The notes below the pieces were generated by a model. The model was not told the origin of the DNA. It saw nothing but the letters and a program-made list of their open reading frames with translations, and ran no database searches. The translations under genes were made by a program, and so were the position numbers. A stretch of DNA of 22,173 nucleotides from a virus. Position 1 is the stretch's first letter, and each line of letters opens with the position of its first letter. The DNA lies in IMG/VR virus record IMGVR_UViG_3300032217_001168, positions 1 through 22,173 of that record; one strand, given 5' to 3'. Of the stretch, positions 6,174-12,657 are shown one piece after another.

Positions 6174-8128
6174 CAGCAAGTACAAGAGCACAAGTAATTA
6201 CACGAAGAACCTATAACAGACCTCTCTCAGATGATGGTAAAACATTTGAAACATGGGAACAAACAGTTGCCCGTGTAATTGATCATCAACAATGGTTATG
6301 GGAACGCGCAGCTAAACGTGAGCTGCTAGATACAGAATTTGCAGAATTATATGACTTAGAGCAATTAATGTTAGACCGTAAAGTATCTATGAGTGGTCGA
6401 TCACTTTGGTTAGGTGGTACAACAGTTGCACAAAAACGAGAAGCATCACAGTTTAATTGTAGTTTTACACAAGTTGAAACAGTTTACGATCTTGTAGACG
6501 TGTTATGGTTGTTATTACAAGGTTGCGGTGTTGGATTTAAACCAGTAGTAGGAACACTAAATGGTTTTACAAAAGCCATTAAAAATATTCGTGTAGTGCG
6601 TTCAACACGTACTGAAAAAGGTGGACTTGAACATAATGTAGAAACATTTGTCGACGGCGTATGGACTATTAAAGTAGGTGATAGTGCTGAAGCTTGGGCT
6701 AAATCTATTGGTAAGCTAATGGCTGGCAAATATGCTGCTAAAGAACTAGTTTTAGACTTTAGTGAATTACGTCCTGCGGGCGAAAGGTTAAAAGGCTATG
6801 GTTGGATTAGTAGTGGGGATAGTGCTATTAGCACTGCTTATGTCGCTATTGCAAAAATTCTCAATGGACGCGCTGATAGCCTTCTTACACGCATGGATAT
6901 TTTGGATATTGTTAATTGGCTTGGGACCATTCTTAGCAGTCGTCGTAGTGCTGAAATTGCTCTTTTCGAGTATGGTCAGCCTGAGTGGGAAGAGTTTGCA
7001 GTGGCTAAAAAAGATTGGTGGTTAACTGGCAATAGTCAACGTCAACAATCTAATAATTCATTAGTATTTAAAGAAAAACCATTATATGAAGACCTTCGAA
7101 AAATCTTTGATCTTATGGAAGATGCCGGCGGATCAGAACCTGGATTCATTAACGCAGTGGAAGCTACAAGACGAGCACCTTGGTTTTCAGGATGCAACCC
7201 CTGTGTGGAAATCTTACTGGGAAATAAATCCTTCTGTAATCTCACTGAAACTGATATCGGAAAGTTTAAAGGAAATACCGCTGGGTTACATGAAGCTATC
7301 AGACTTGCTGCCAGAGCAAATTACCGCCAAACTTGTGTGGACTTAAACGATGGAATCTTACAAGAAAGTTGGCATCTTAATAATTATTTTCTTCGGTTAT
7401 GCGGCGTTGGCCTTACTGGTATTGCCATGCGTCCTGACATGGGTGGTTACGACTACGAGTTTCTCAAAAGAACTGCTACTGCTGCTGCCATTGGTATGGC
7501 TGATGAGCTTAACTTACCTAAACCGAAAAACATAACTTGTGTTAAACCATCAGGAACTCTTAGCAAAATCATGGATACCACAGAAGGTATTCATAAACCC
7601 CTAGGTAAATATATTTTTAACAATGTACAGTTCAGTAAATACGACCCTGTTGTCGATAAATTGCGTGCTGCCAACTATAATGTTATTAATCATCCAACGG
7701 ATGATAGTGGTGTGTTAGTTACTTTTCCCGTTAGATGGGACAATGTTCCGTTTGCTAAAGTAAATGGAAAAGAAGTTAATCTTGATTCTGCTATAGATCA
7801 ACTTGAAAAATACAAGTTAATTCAAACTAGCTGGACACAGCAAAATACTTCTGTTACTATCTCCTACTCACTAGATGAAGTAGAAGATATTATTCAGTGG
7901 TTGTTGCATAATTGGGATTGTTATGTTGGTGTAAGTTTCTTATATCGTACCGATCCTAGTATGACAGCAAAAGACCTTGGTTATCTGTACCTTCCACAAG
8001 AAGTTGTAGATGAACATACTTATAATGACTACGTCATTACCTTAAAACCAGTTGATTTAAATGAAACTAATAGTTTCGACGAAATCATTGGTGATGAATG
8101 TGCAACGGGCGCTTGCCCCATTAAATAA
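6170..8128 (+). CDS. nrdJ: Class II adenosylcobalamin-dependent ribonucleoside-triphosphate reductase
   Basis: 652 aa monomeric, RTPR-type enzyme that reduces ribonucleotides to deoxyribonucleotides using a cobalamin-derived thiyl radical. Cysteines fit the Lactobacillus leichmannii pattern: C97 (FNCSF) and C356 (SFCNLTET) as the reducible pair, C345 in NPCVEI as the radical site with E347 nearby (C345 to C356 is 11 residues, the same as C408-C419), and the C-terminal shuttle pair C644/C649 (CATGAC) three residues from the end, as in RTPR. Further family segments are LQGCGVGFKPV, CGVGLTGIAMRPD, VKPSGTLSK and NTSVTISY. The protein is shorter than the 739-aa bacterial enzyme. A clear AAGGA lies 5' of the ATG, and the gene is coupled to dUTPase by ATGA. 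Activity would need host or environmental vitamin B12 and host thioredoxin, since no partner gene is visible here. Confidence 0.93.
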   Translation: MTASTRAQVITRRTYNRPLSDDGKTFETWEQTVARVIDHQQWLWERAAKRELLDTEFAELYDLEQLMLDRKVSMSGRSLWLGGTTVAQKREASQFNCSFTQVETVYDLVDVLWLLLQGCGVGFKPVVGTLNGFTKAIKNIRVVRSTRTEKGGLEHNVETFVDGVWTIKVGDSAEAWAKSIGKLMAGKYAAKELVLDFSELRPAGERLKGYGWISSGDSAISTAYVAIAKILNGRADSLLTRMDILDIVNWLGTILSSRRSAEIALFEYGQPEWEEFAVAKKDWWLTGNSQRQQSNNSLVFKEKPLYEDLRKIFDLMEDAGGSEPGFINAVEATRRAPWFSGCNPCVEILLGNKSFCNLTETDIGKFKGNTAGLHEAIRLAARANYRQTCVDLNDGILQESWHLNNYFLRLCGVGLTGIAMRPDMGGYDYEFLKRTATAAAIGMADELNLPKPKNITCVKPSGTLSKIMDTTEGIHKPLGKYIFNNVQFSKYDPVVDKLRAANYNVINHPTDDSGVLVTFPVRWDNVPFAKVNGKEVNLDSAIDQLEKYKLIQTSWTQQNTSVTISYSLDEVEDIIQWLLHNWDCYVGVSFLYRTDPSMTAKDLGYLYLPQEVVDEHTYNDYVITLKPVDLNETNSFDEIIGDECATGACPIK

Positions 8129-8134
8129 ACTATT

Positions 8135-8320
8135 ATGAACGAAAATCCAGATTTACACTTTACTTTTACTATGCAAGAAGCAAACGCTGTTCTTGCAGCA
8201 TTACAAGAACTACCTGCTAAAATTAGTAATCCGCTTAGCAAAAAGATGACAGATCAAGCCACTGAGCAGATTGAAAAAATCAAAGCAGACATGGCTTCAG
8301 ATGTAACTGACGTAGAATAA
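8135..8320 (+). CDS. Small helical phage protein of unknown function (61 aa)
   Basis: Lies 6 bases after the reductase stop and ends at the terminator. The sequence begins with a short strand (DLHFTFTMQEANAVLAAL), followed by ELPAKISNPLSKKM and an amphipathic, charged helix (TDQATEQIEKIKADMASDV). No motif, membrane segment or cofactor site. I recall very similar 'FTFT..EAN.VL.AL.ELP.K' proteins in other aquatic phages, so it is probably a real conserved gene, but no function is known to me. A role linked to the reductase or to DNA metabolism would be guesswork. Confidence 0.72.
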   Translation: MNENPDLHFTFTMQEANAVLAALQELPAKISNPLSKKMTDQATEQIEKIKADMASDVTDVE

Positions 8321-8357
8321 AAAAAGCCCCGTAATTGCAAGATTACGGGGCTTTTTT
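8320..8357. terminator. Bidirectional intrinsic terminator between convergent operons
   Basis: A 10-bp stem GCCCCGTAAT (8326-8335) pairs with ATTACGGGGC (8342-8351) around the loop TGCAAG; six A on the left (8320-8325) and six T on the right (8352-8357) extend the pairing and give a U-tract in both directions. It sits between the last + gene (stop ends at 8320) and the last - gene (stop at 8365) and should stop both transcripts. Confidence 0.93.
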
Positions 8358-8364
8358 ATTTGTT

Positions 8365-8736
8365 TTATTTTTTTCGGGCTAATTCGTAGTAGATGGCAAT
8401 AGCTTTGCCTTCACGAACATTCATAATATGATTGCGTTTTTCTGTGGACCAACTAAATCCACCATCTCCGCCCCACATATCCCAAGCAACACGACCTTTA
8501 CTTGGAAAACCTTCTTCACCACTATTAAATCCAGTAGCTTGTTTGTCTACTTCATGGCGGCTAAAAAAACTATACATACGTAGTACTGTATCTTCGCTTA
8601 GTGGTTCGCGGTCTTTTAATTGATTAGCTCGCGATAATCCTACTAGTGTACCACCTGGATGACCTTCTTCATGCCATTTTAATGCACGACGGGCAGCACT
8701 AGCCATGCCCTCTGTTGGTTTATATGTTTCTGCCAT
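8365..8736 (-). CDS. Conserved phage protein of unknown function (123 aa), last gene of the late block
   Basis: The start has a clear AAAGGA 8 bases upstream. Visible segments: MASAARRALKWHEEGHPGGT, a helix then GLSRANQLKDREPLS, MYSFFSRHEVDKQATGF, and EGFPSKGRVAWDMWGGD. This 'AARRAL.WHEEG ... GL.RA.QL..R..LS ... M.SFF.RHEVDK ... G.P..GRVAWD.WGGD' pattern recurs, from memory, in many tailed-phage proteins annotated only as hypothetical, often near packaging or head genes. The conserved His, Asp and Arg positions suggest a folded functional domain rather than a disordered one, but no activity is established. It follows PhoH by 8 bases and ends at the shared terminator. Confidence 0.8.
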   Translation of the reverse strand: MAETYKPTEGMASAARRALKWHEEGHPGGTLVGLSRANQLKDREPLSEDTVLRMYSFFSRHEVDKQATGFNSGEEGFPSKGRVAWDMWGGDGGFSWSTEKRNHIMNVREGKAIAIYYELARKK

Positions 8737-8744
8737 AATATCCT

Positions 8745-9458
8745 TTAATTGCGATACGCCATGATTATCTTTTTACAAATAGCAGAGCGTACAATATCTT
8801 CGTCTAAGAAATCGATAATTTCGATTCCGCTAATTCCTTGTAGTCGATTTACTGCATCCTCCAATCCAGAATCTGGAATATCAGATTGTTCAGTGTCACC
8901 ACTAAAAATCATTTTGCAACCTTTGCCAATACGACTAAGCAACATTTTCATTTCTTCGCGTGTGCAATTTTGAGCTTCATCAACTAAGACAATGCAGTCA
9001 TCAAAAGTAGTACCACGTAAAAAGCCTAGTGGAGTAGGTTCAATGTCTTTGTTTTTCAAACAATATTCATAAAACCCTTTACCTAGTGCACGAGTAAAAA
9101 TACTGTCAAACGGTAGTAAGTACGGAGCATACTTTTCTTCTAGTGTTCCAGGTAAAAAACCCAGTCCACGGCCTGTTTCCACATTGGGTCGTGTTAAAAT
9201 AATTTTTTGAACACGGCGGTGAAATAGTTCCGAAGCCGCATAGCTAGCCGCAATATACGTTTTACCCGTACCCGCGCTACCAATACCAAACACGATGTCG
9301 TTGTGTTTAATTGCATCTAAGTATTCTCCTTGTATAAAATTTAAAGGTTGTACTTCCTTAAATTTATAGTTGGAAGTATACGGATTTCTAGCATGAAAAA
9401 CTTCCTCCTCAACTTCTTGTCTTTGACGAGTACGTTTACTACTATTATTTCTTGCCAT
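8745..9458 (-). CDS. phoH: PhoH-like P-loop ATPase
   Basis: 237 aa. Walker A is GSAGTGKT (residues 60-67), and Walker B is CIVLVDEAQN (about 154-163), followed by the sensor segment KMIFSGDTEQSD. The motif ILTRPNVETGRGLGFLPG and the phrase EEKYAPYLLPF are diagnostic of the PhoH family, an SF1-helicase-like ATP-binding core. The N-terminal 35 residues are charged and probably flexible. phoH is common in marine phages; links to phosphate starvation are debated and RNA-related roles have been proposed, so the role here is open. No Pho-box-like sequence was recognised. The ribosome site AAAGG overlaps the stop of the upstream 57-aa gene, indicating coupling. Confidence 0.93.
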   Translation of the reverse strand: MARNNSSKRTRQRQEVEEEVFHARNPYTSNYKFKEVQPLNFIQGEYLDAIKHNDIVFGIGSAGTGKTYIAASYAASELFHRRVQKIILTRPNVETGRGLGFLPGTLEEKYAPYLLPFDSIFTRALGKGFYEYCLKNKDIEPTPLGFLRGTTFDDCIVLVDEAQNCTREEMKMLLSRIGKGCKMIFSGDTEQSDIPDSGLEDAVNRLQGISGIEIIDFLDEDIVRSAICKKIIMAYRN

Positions 9459-9466
9459 AAATACCT

Positions 9467-9640
9467 TTATTTGGTTACTTTTTTAGACACGTGCTTTTTG
9501 TGCACTTTTACTTGTTTGCATTTTTTCTTTACACAAACTTGTTTTGTCTTTGATTTTTCCTTTGTAACCTCTGCAGCTTGCGCATTAATACACAATGCTG
9601 GCGCAATGCATAAACACAAACTTAAAATAAATTTTTTCAT
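9467..9640 (-). CDS. Small secreted lysine-rich peptide (57 aa) with signal peptide
   Basis: A short gene: ATG at 9640, TAA at 9467-9469. AGAGGA lies about 7 bases upstream, and the start shares one base with the stop of the preceding gene (TAATG). The N-terminus is a textbook signal peptide: KK, a hydrophobic core FILSLCLCIAPALCI, and an AxA cleavage site NAQA-AE after about residue 22. The mature 35-residue part is very basic (KEKSKTKQVCVKKKCKQVK, then HKKH and SKKVTK) with two cysteines (C36, C41) that could form a disulfide in the periplasm. I recall similar peptides ending in 'K.VKVHKK' in other aquatic phages. Function is unknown. Its place between lysis-associated membrane proteins and phoH hints at an envelope role. 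Confidence 0.75.
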   Translation of the reverse strand: MKKFILSLCLCIAPALCINAQAAEVTKEKSKTKQVCVKKKCKQVKVHKKHVSKKVTK

Positions 9641-10131
9641 TAAAATCCTCTGTTAGTAATTACATGAAATGTAATGCTTATTAGTGGTACGATAATAGCT
9701 AAACATCCACTAATCCATAAAGTATTCATGACCAAGGCTGCTTTTGCCTCCCTGTCTCGATGTTTTCGATCTTCTTCTTCTTGTCGTAATTTTGCTCGCT
9801 CTTTGGCCATACGCGCACGTTCAGCCATCATTTCTTGCCAAACTTCTGCGTTGCCTGAGTAGAATAGTAGGTCTTTTAATTCCTTTTCATGTTGTCGTAA
9901 AGCCTTAGAAGCCATTGCAATTTTTAATGCTTCTGAGTTAATTTGAGCATCACTTTTATGCAGACTAGCCATTTTCATTTCTGTGCTAGCAGCGTGTACT
10001 TCATCTGCTGCACGATAAAATTGACTGAACTCTCCAATTAAACCATGTATATCTTTTCCTAGAGCTACCGCGGCTTTGATACCTTCAACAGCTCCTTGAG
10101 CTAACGCAAAAGCTGTGAATGGATCTATCAT
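9640..10131 (-). CDS. Coiled-coil protein with C-terminal membrane anchor (163 aa), unknown function
   Basis: The N-terminal part MIDPFTAFALAQGAVEGIKAAVALG is a hydrophobic, Ala-rich amphipathic helix. Long helical stretches follow (residues 40-90), then a strongly charged heptad-like helix rich in Arg/Glu/Lys (97-130, QEMMAERARMAKERAK and EEEDRKHRDREAK) and one membrane segment at about 133-157 near the C-terminus. This topology would place a cytoplasmic coiled coil on the inner membrane. Homologous ORFs are, I believe, widespread in aquatic podo- and myovirus genomes without a function. It has the strongest ribosome-binding site in the late block. Being next to spanins and an EF-hand membrane protein suggests a membrane or lysis-timing role, or an internal virion protein; undecided. 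Confidence 0.8.
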   Translation of the reverse strand: MIDPFTAFALAQGAVEGIKAAVALGKDIHGLIGEFSQFYRAADEVHAASTEMKMASLHKSDAQINSEALKIAMASKALRQHEKELKDLLFYSGNAEVWQEMMAERARMAKERAKLRQEEEDRKHRDREAKAALVMNTLWISGCLAIIVPLISITFHVITNRGF

Positions 10132-10134
10132 CTT

Positions 10135-10141
10135 ACCTCCT
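10135..10141 (-). promoter_or_regulatory. Near-perfect Shine-Dalgarno sequence
   Basis: AGGAGGT on the - strand, three bases before the ATG at 10131 and overlapping the stop codon of the upstream gene (10140-10142). It is the best ribosome-binding site seen in the window, suggesting high translation of the 163-aa membrane protein. Confidence 0.8.
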
Positions 10142-10520
10142 ATAGCGCAGGTTGTTGTGCTACAGGCACTACGGTTTTCTTATACACAGGTGCTGGTGCA
10201 CTTTTCATGCTTGCAAAAGCTTCTTTACCATAAAATGCTGCTACAATTGCTGCCACCGACACAAAATAAGTTGGCGCCATATCACCTAAAATTTTAGCTG
10301 CTGTATCTAAATGTATGTATGTGGCTAACACAACAGCAAATGGGTATAGCAACATTCCAAATAGTGCAAACCAAGCCATGTTACGTTGCGCATCTTGACG
10401 TGCATCTTCATTTTCTAGTTCTATTAATTGTTGATCCATTAAGAATTCACTATCACTAACAGTACCATCACCATCTAAGTCATATTTTTCATATTCGGAG
10501 TTTGGTTGTAGTTTTTTCAT
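10140..10520 (-). CDS. Membrane protein with one EF-hand calcium-binding loop (126 aa)
   Basis: Near the N-terminus is a canonical 12-residue EF-hand loop DLDGDGTVSDSE (residues 14-25), with Asp/Asp/Asp at positions 1, 3 and 5, Ser at 9 and Glu at 12. A charged helix follows (about 29-47), then two membrane segments (about 48-70 and 82-98) and a Pro/Ala/Val-rich tail. With the N-terminus in the cytoplasm or periplasm the loop could sense Ca2+ at the membrane; a single dockerin-like loop is also possible. Two-helix topology and position in the lysis region make a holin or antiholin-like role conceivable, but a better holin candidate exists at 11465-11686. It is coupled to the upstream gene by ATGA (10517-10520). 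Confidence 0.82.
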   Translation of the reverse strand: MKKLQPNSEYEKYDLDGDGTVSDSEFLMDQQLIELENEDARQDAQRNMAWFALFGMLLYPFAVVLATYIHLDTAAKILGDMAPTYFVSVAAIVAAFYGKEAFASMKSAPAPVYKKTVVPVAQQPAL

Positions 10521-10765
10521 TTTTTGGCATCCCTTGAACTAACAGAGTTTGAAGGCTCCCGAGGTTTAACAACAGGAGGTGGGGGTAATACAGGTTTAGG
10601 AATCTGAACACATACAGCTTTTATTTGAGGGTTTAATTGCTGGGTTTTAATTTCACTAATAGTTTTTAAACACGCAGATTCTTCTGGAAAATTGCCAACA
10701 TATTGTATAGTTGGAGTAATTAACCCAAAGCTAATTAATACAATTGTCCATATATAATCCGGCAT
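10517..10765 (-). CDS. Small membrane-anchored proline-rich protein (82 aa), unknown function
   Basis: The N-terminal hydrophobic stretch (residues 4-22, YIWTIVLISFGLITPTIQY) is a membrane anchor or uncleaved signal. Then come a short segment with two cysteines (C32 and C52, possible periplasmic disulfide) and a proline-rich part (VQIPKPVLPPPPVVKPREP) ending in a charged tail. It lies 3 bases after the o-spanin-like gene and overlaps the EF-hand gene by ATGA. The layout suggests a third envelope-spanning component beside the spanin pair; no family is recognised. Confidence 0.72.
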   Translation of the reverse strand: MPDYIWTIVLISFGLITPTIQYVGNFPEESACLKTISEIKTQQLNPQIKAVCVQIPKPVLPPPPVVKPREPSNSVSSRDAKK

Positions 10766-10768
10766 AGT

Positions 10769-11029
10769 TTACTCACTTTCAAATATACTTTTTTGTTTTT
10801 GATACCAATCTAGCCATGCTGAATTTTTTGCACTACACTCATGATATAATGTGTAGTTATCGGTAACAGTTTTTGTGTAGTCAATTATGCTTATACGATC
10901 ACCTGTAAGTTGTTTTAAATTTTTACAAGGTTCTTGCAATAACTCAGGTGCCGTAGGAAAATTCCTAGCAACAGGCACTGTGGTAGAACAACCAGCTAAA
11001 AATAATAGTAGTATTAAAACTAATTTCAT
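10769..11029 (-). CDS. Outer-membrane lipoprotein, Rz1-like o-spanin
   Basis: 86 aa. A lipoprotein signal peptide with lipobox LAGC ends at C14, which should become the lipid-modified N-terminus; Ser15 at +2 predicts outer-membrane sorting. The mature part (about 73 aa) contains PTAPELLQEPCKNLKQL and a C-terminal helix around YTLYHECSAKNSAWLDWYQKQ, a pattern I recognise from phage Rz1-like proteins. It would pair in the periplasm with the i-spanin encoded just upstream and fuse the two membranes at the last step of lysis. The two genes overlap by ATGA at 11026-11029, a separated rather than embedded Rz/Rz1 arrangement. Cysteines C35 and C65 may allow disulfide linkage. Confidence 0.82.
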   Translation of the reverse strand: MKLVLILLLFLAGCSTTVPVARNFPTAPELLQEPCKNLKQLTGDRISIIDYTKTVTDNYTLYHECSAKNSAWLDWYQKQKSIFESE

Positions 11030-11463
11030 TTTGTTGCCTCATTGTGAGCGTTAACAATAATATTAGGAATTTCACAGTTTTCTATGAATTGTATGACTTC
11101 TTGATCACGTACTACTTCACGATCAATGTACTTTGTAATAGTATCACCACGTTCACGAATTACTTGAATTTGTTTTACAGTTTGGGTAACTATTTCAGTG
11201 TTAGTTACAGCAGACTTGGCTTCGGCTACAAGAACGCGTTTTTGTAGTTCTGCAATTTTGGCTTCCCACTGTTTGTCATTTTCAATACCACCTTGAAACC
11301 ATACCGCCGCTACAGTTAAACATAGTGATGCTAACTGTAGCGGTAATTGGTAGGTGTTTATAAGTGGCACAAATTTAACAAAGTAACTTGCAACTAAACC
11401 TAATATACCTATAACAAGTACTACATCAAATACCCAATAAGGGAATAGTGTTAAGAGCCACAT
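11026..11463 (-). CDS. Inner-membrane i-spanin (Rz-like)
   Basis: 145 aa with hydrophobic segments at about residues 4-30 and 37-58, followed by a long periplasmic coiled coil (about 62-125, containing WEAKIAELQKRVLVAEAKSA, then VTQTVKQIQVIRERGDTITKYI). This membrane-anchor plus coiled-coil architecture, directly followed by a lipoprotein gene, is the signature of two-component spanins. The presence of two hydrophobic segments rather than one is a variation; the first could be an extra anchor. AAGGA lies 8 bases upstream of the ATG. The protein would span from the inner membrane to contact the o-spanin at 10769-11029. Confidence 0.8.
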   Translation of the reverse strand: MWLLTLFPYWVFDVVLVIGILGLVASYFVKFVPLINTYQLPLQLASLCLTVAAVWFQGGIENDKQWEAKIAELQKRVLVAEAKSAVTNTEIVTQTVKQIQVIRERGDTITKYIDREVVRDQEVIQFIENCEIPNIIVNAHNEATK

Positions 11464-11464
11464 A

Positions 11465-11686
11465 TTAGTCCTTGTCTTCGTTTCTTAATTTGATACCTGC
11501 TAATAAACCAATAAACCCACCTATTACGGTTTGAAAAGCTGGGCTTATTAATTTAAAAATTTCAGCATTATCTACAAGTGGATCAAATAGGCCAACCATT
11601 AATGTTGCTACCATACAGAGAATAACCGCGCACAGTGTCATTGTAACCATAGTGGTTACCACAAATGTTAACTTAGTTTTTTCCAT
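11465..11686 (-). CDS. Holin-like small membrane protein (73 aa)
   Basis: Charged N-terminus (MEKTK), membrane segment 1 at about 8-33 (VVTTMVTMTLCAVILCMVA), a short loop with acidic residues (DPLVDNAEIF), membrane segment 2 at about 46-66 (AFQTVIGGFIGLLAGIKL) and a charged tail RNEDKD. Two helices plus a charged C-terminus fit class II holins, which make the holes that release endolysin. The endolysin gene immediately upstream lacks a signal peptide and so needs such a partner. Junctions are tight: TAAATG on the 5' side and one spare base before the i-spanin gene. Assignment rests on topology and position, not on sequence similarity. Confidence 0.72.
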   Translation of the reverse strand: MEKTKLTFVVTTMVTMTLCAVILCMVATLMVGLFDPLVDNAEIFKLISPAFQTVIGGFIGLLAGIKLRNEDKD

Positions 11687-12301
11687 TTAGACACCTAGTA
11701 CTTCTTTGATATGTTCGTAGTGTTTAACACGATCTTCTAGTCCAATATAACCGCCATTAATACGTTTAGTCATAGCTTTAATATCGCCAGTATCAGCTAG
11801 TGAATTAAGATCATTACACTCCCAAAACCAGCAAGCACTTTGTACAGCACCTGCAAATGTTGCTAAATACTCTGGCATTTCTTCAAGCGGAGTTTCAATT
11901 GAATCCGCAAAGCTAAGGTAGTTGTCGTGACCAGTTAATTGAATTAATCCACGTCCACAATAACGGTAGCCATCACCTGAAGCTTCTGAGCCATTGCCCA
12001 TGCGGTTAGCATACACACGATTAGCAATCTTTTCAGGTTGATGAGCATAGGCTTCAGCTAGGTCGCTAGTAGGAAAGTATTTGGGGAATACTTTTTGTAG
12101 GCTAGCTGCTTTGTAGTTTAAGTTTTCTTTAATTGCAGAGAATCCGCCGGACTCGTGCACGCATTGTGCAAGAAACGCGGCAATTCGTTCTGCGGTATTA
12201 ATTTCATATTCTGGTAGAATAGCAATTAGGGCCTCATGCCAATCTGCCAAATTTGTGTTATTTGGCAAGATTTGCTTTAGCTGATGTAGTGTTAAGTCCA
12301 T
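11687..12301 (-). CDS. GH19-type endolysin (chitinase-fold lysozyme)
   Basis: 204 aa. Hydrolyses the beta-1,4 bonds of peptidoglycan. The GH19 core is visible: FLAQCVHESGGF with catalytic acid E50, the second acidic region around E59 (SAIKENLNYKA), then YANRMGNGSEASGDGYRYCGRGLIQLTGHDNY, which is the diagnostic GRG-x-IQLTG motif (115-123) preceded by the G-D-G-x-x-Y-x-G loop. The C-terminal segment (FAGAVQSACWFWECNDLNSLAD and ITKRINGG-like MTKRINGGYIG) is also typical. No signal peptide, so export depends on the holin downstream. Length fits single-domain phage GH19 endolysins. Overlaps the upstream gene by TAATG. Confidence 0.93.
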   Translation of the reverse strand: MDLTLHQLKQILPNNTNLADWHEALIAILPEYEINTAERIAAFLAQCVHESGGFSAIKENLNYKAASLQKVFPKYFPTSDLAEAYAHQPEKIANRVYANRMGNGSEASGDGYRYCGRGLIQLTGHDNYLSFADSIETPLEEMPEYLATFAGAVQSACWFWECNDLNSLADTGDIKAMTKRINGGYIGLEDRVKHYEHIKEVLGV

Positions 12302-12657
12302 TACTGTGTTTCAATCCAGTTTACTGTAGCTTCATCCCACATATACATTTTTCCATCTGTGGGCATAGCCACAGGTGCTGTCCAATTACAAGTTTCTTCG
12401 TTTAATACCCAGCTTGCAAACGGTTTAGGCGGAATAAAAGCATTTCTGGTTTCATCAAATGAGTAACCAATTCCAGCATAGTTCTTACGAAAATTACCGT
12501 TATAGCTAGTTTGTTTCCATGTGCCACCAAACAAACGTTCGCAAAAAGCTTGTCCAATATATTCTTTTTCTGTACCGTCAGCACTGGCGGTATCTGCATT
12601 GCTTACAACGATAACTTGTGTAACAACGCCGTCTTCAATTTTAGCAAAATGTGCCAT
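12301..12657 (-). CDS. Tail accessory protein, 118 aa, of a type found after phage tail fibres
   Basis: Tryptophan- and aromatic-rich soluble protein: MAHFAKIEDGVVTQVIVVSN, FCERLFGGTWKQTSYNGNFR, KNYAGIGYSFDETRNAFIPP, FASWVLNEETCNWTAPV, then MYMWDEATVNWIE. The repeated 'W-x-W/D-E-x-x-x-x-W' segments look like small beta hairpins. I recall near-identical architecture in many cyanophage and aquatic phage proteins in the fibre neighbourhood, usually annotated hypothetical or tail-associated. It probably decorates or helps assemble the fibre, but no biochemical role is known to me. It sits next to the endolysin (TAATG overlap at its end) and directly abuts the preceding 75-aa gene (TAAATG-type junction). 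Confidence 0.78.
   Translation of the reverse strand: MAHFAKIEDGVVTQVIVVSNADTASADGTEKEYIGQAFCERLFGGTWKQTSYNGNFRKNYAGIGYSFDETRNAFIPPKPFASWVLNEETCNWTAPVAMPTDGKMYMWDEATVNWIETQ

Noticed and set aside
9484-9510. A possible palindrome CACGTGC...GTGCAC near the end of the 57-aa gene
   Set aside because: Pairing is short and imperfect, lies within coding sequence, and is not followed by a U-tract in either direction.
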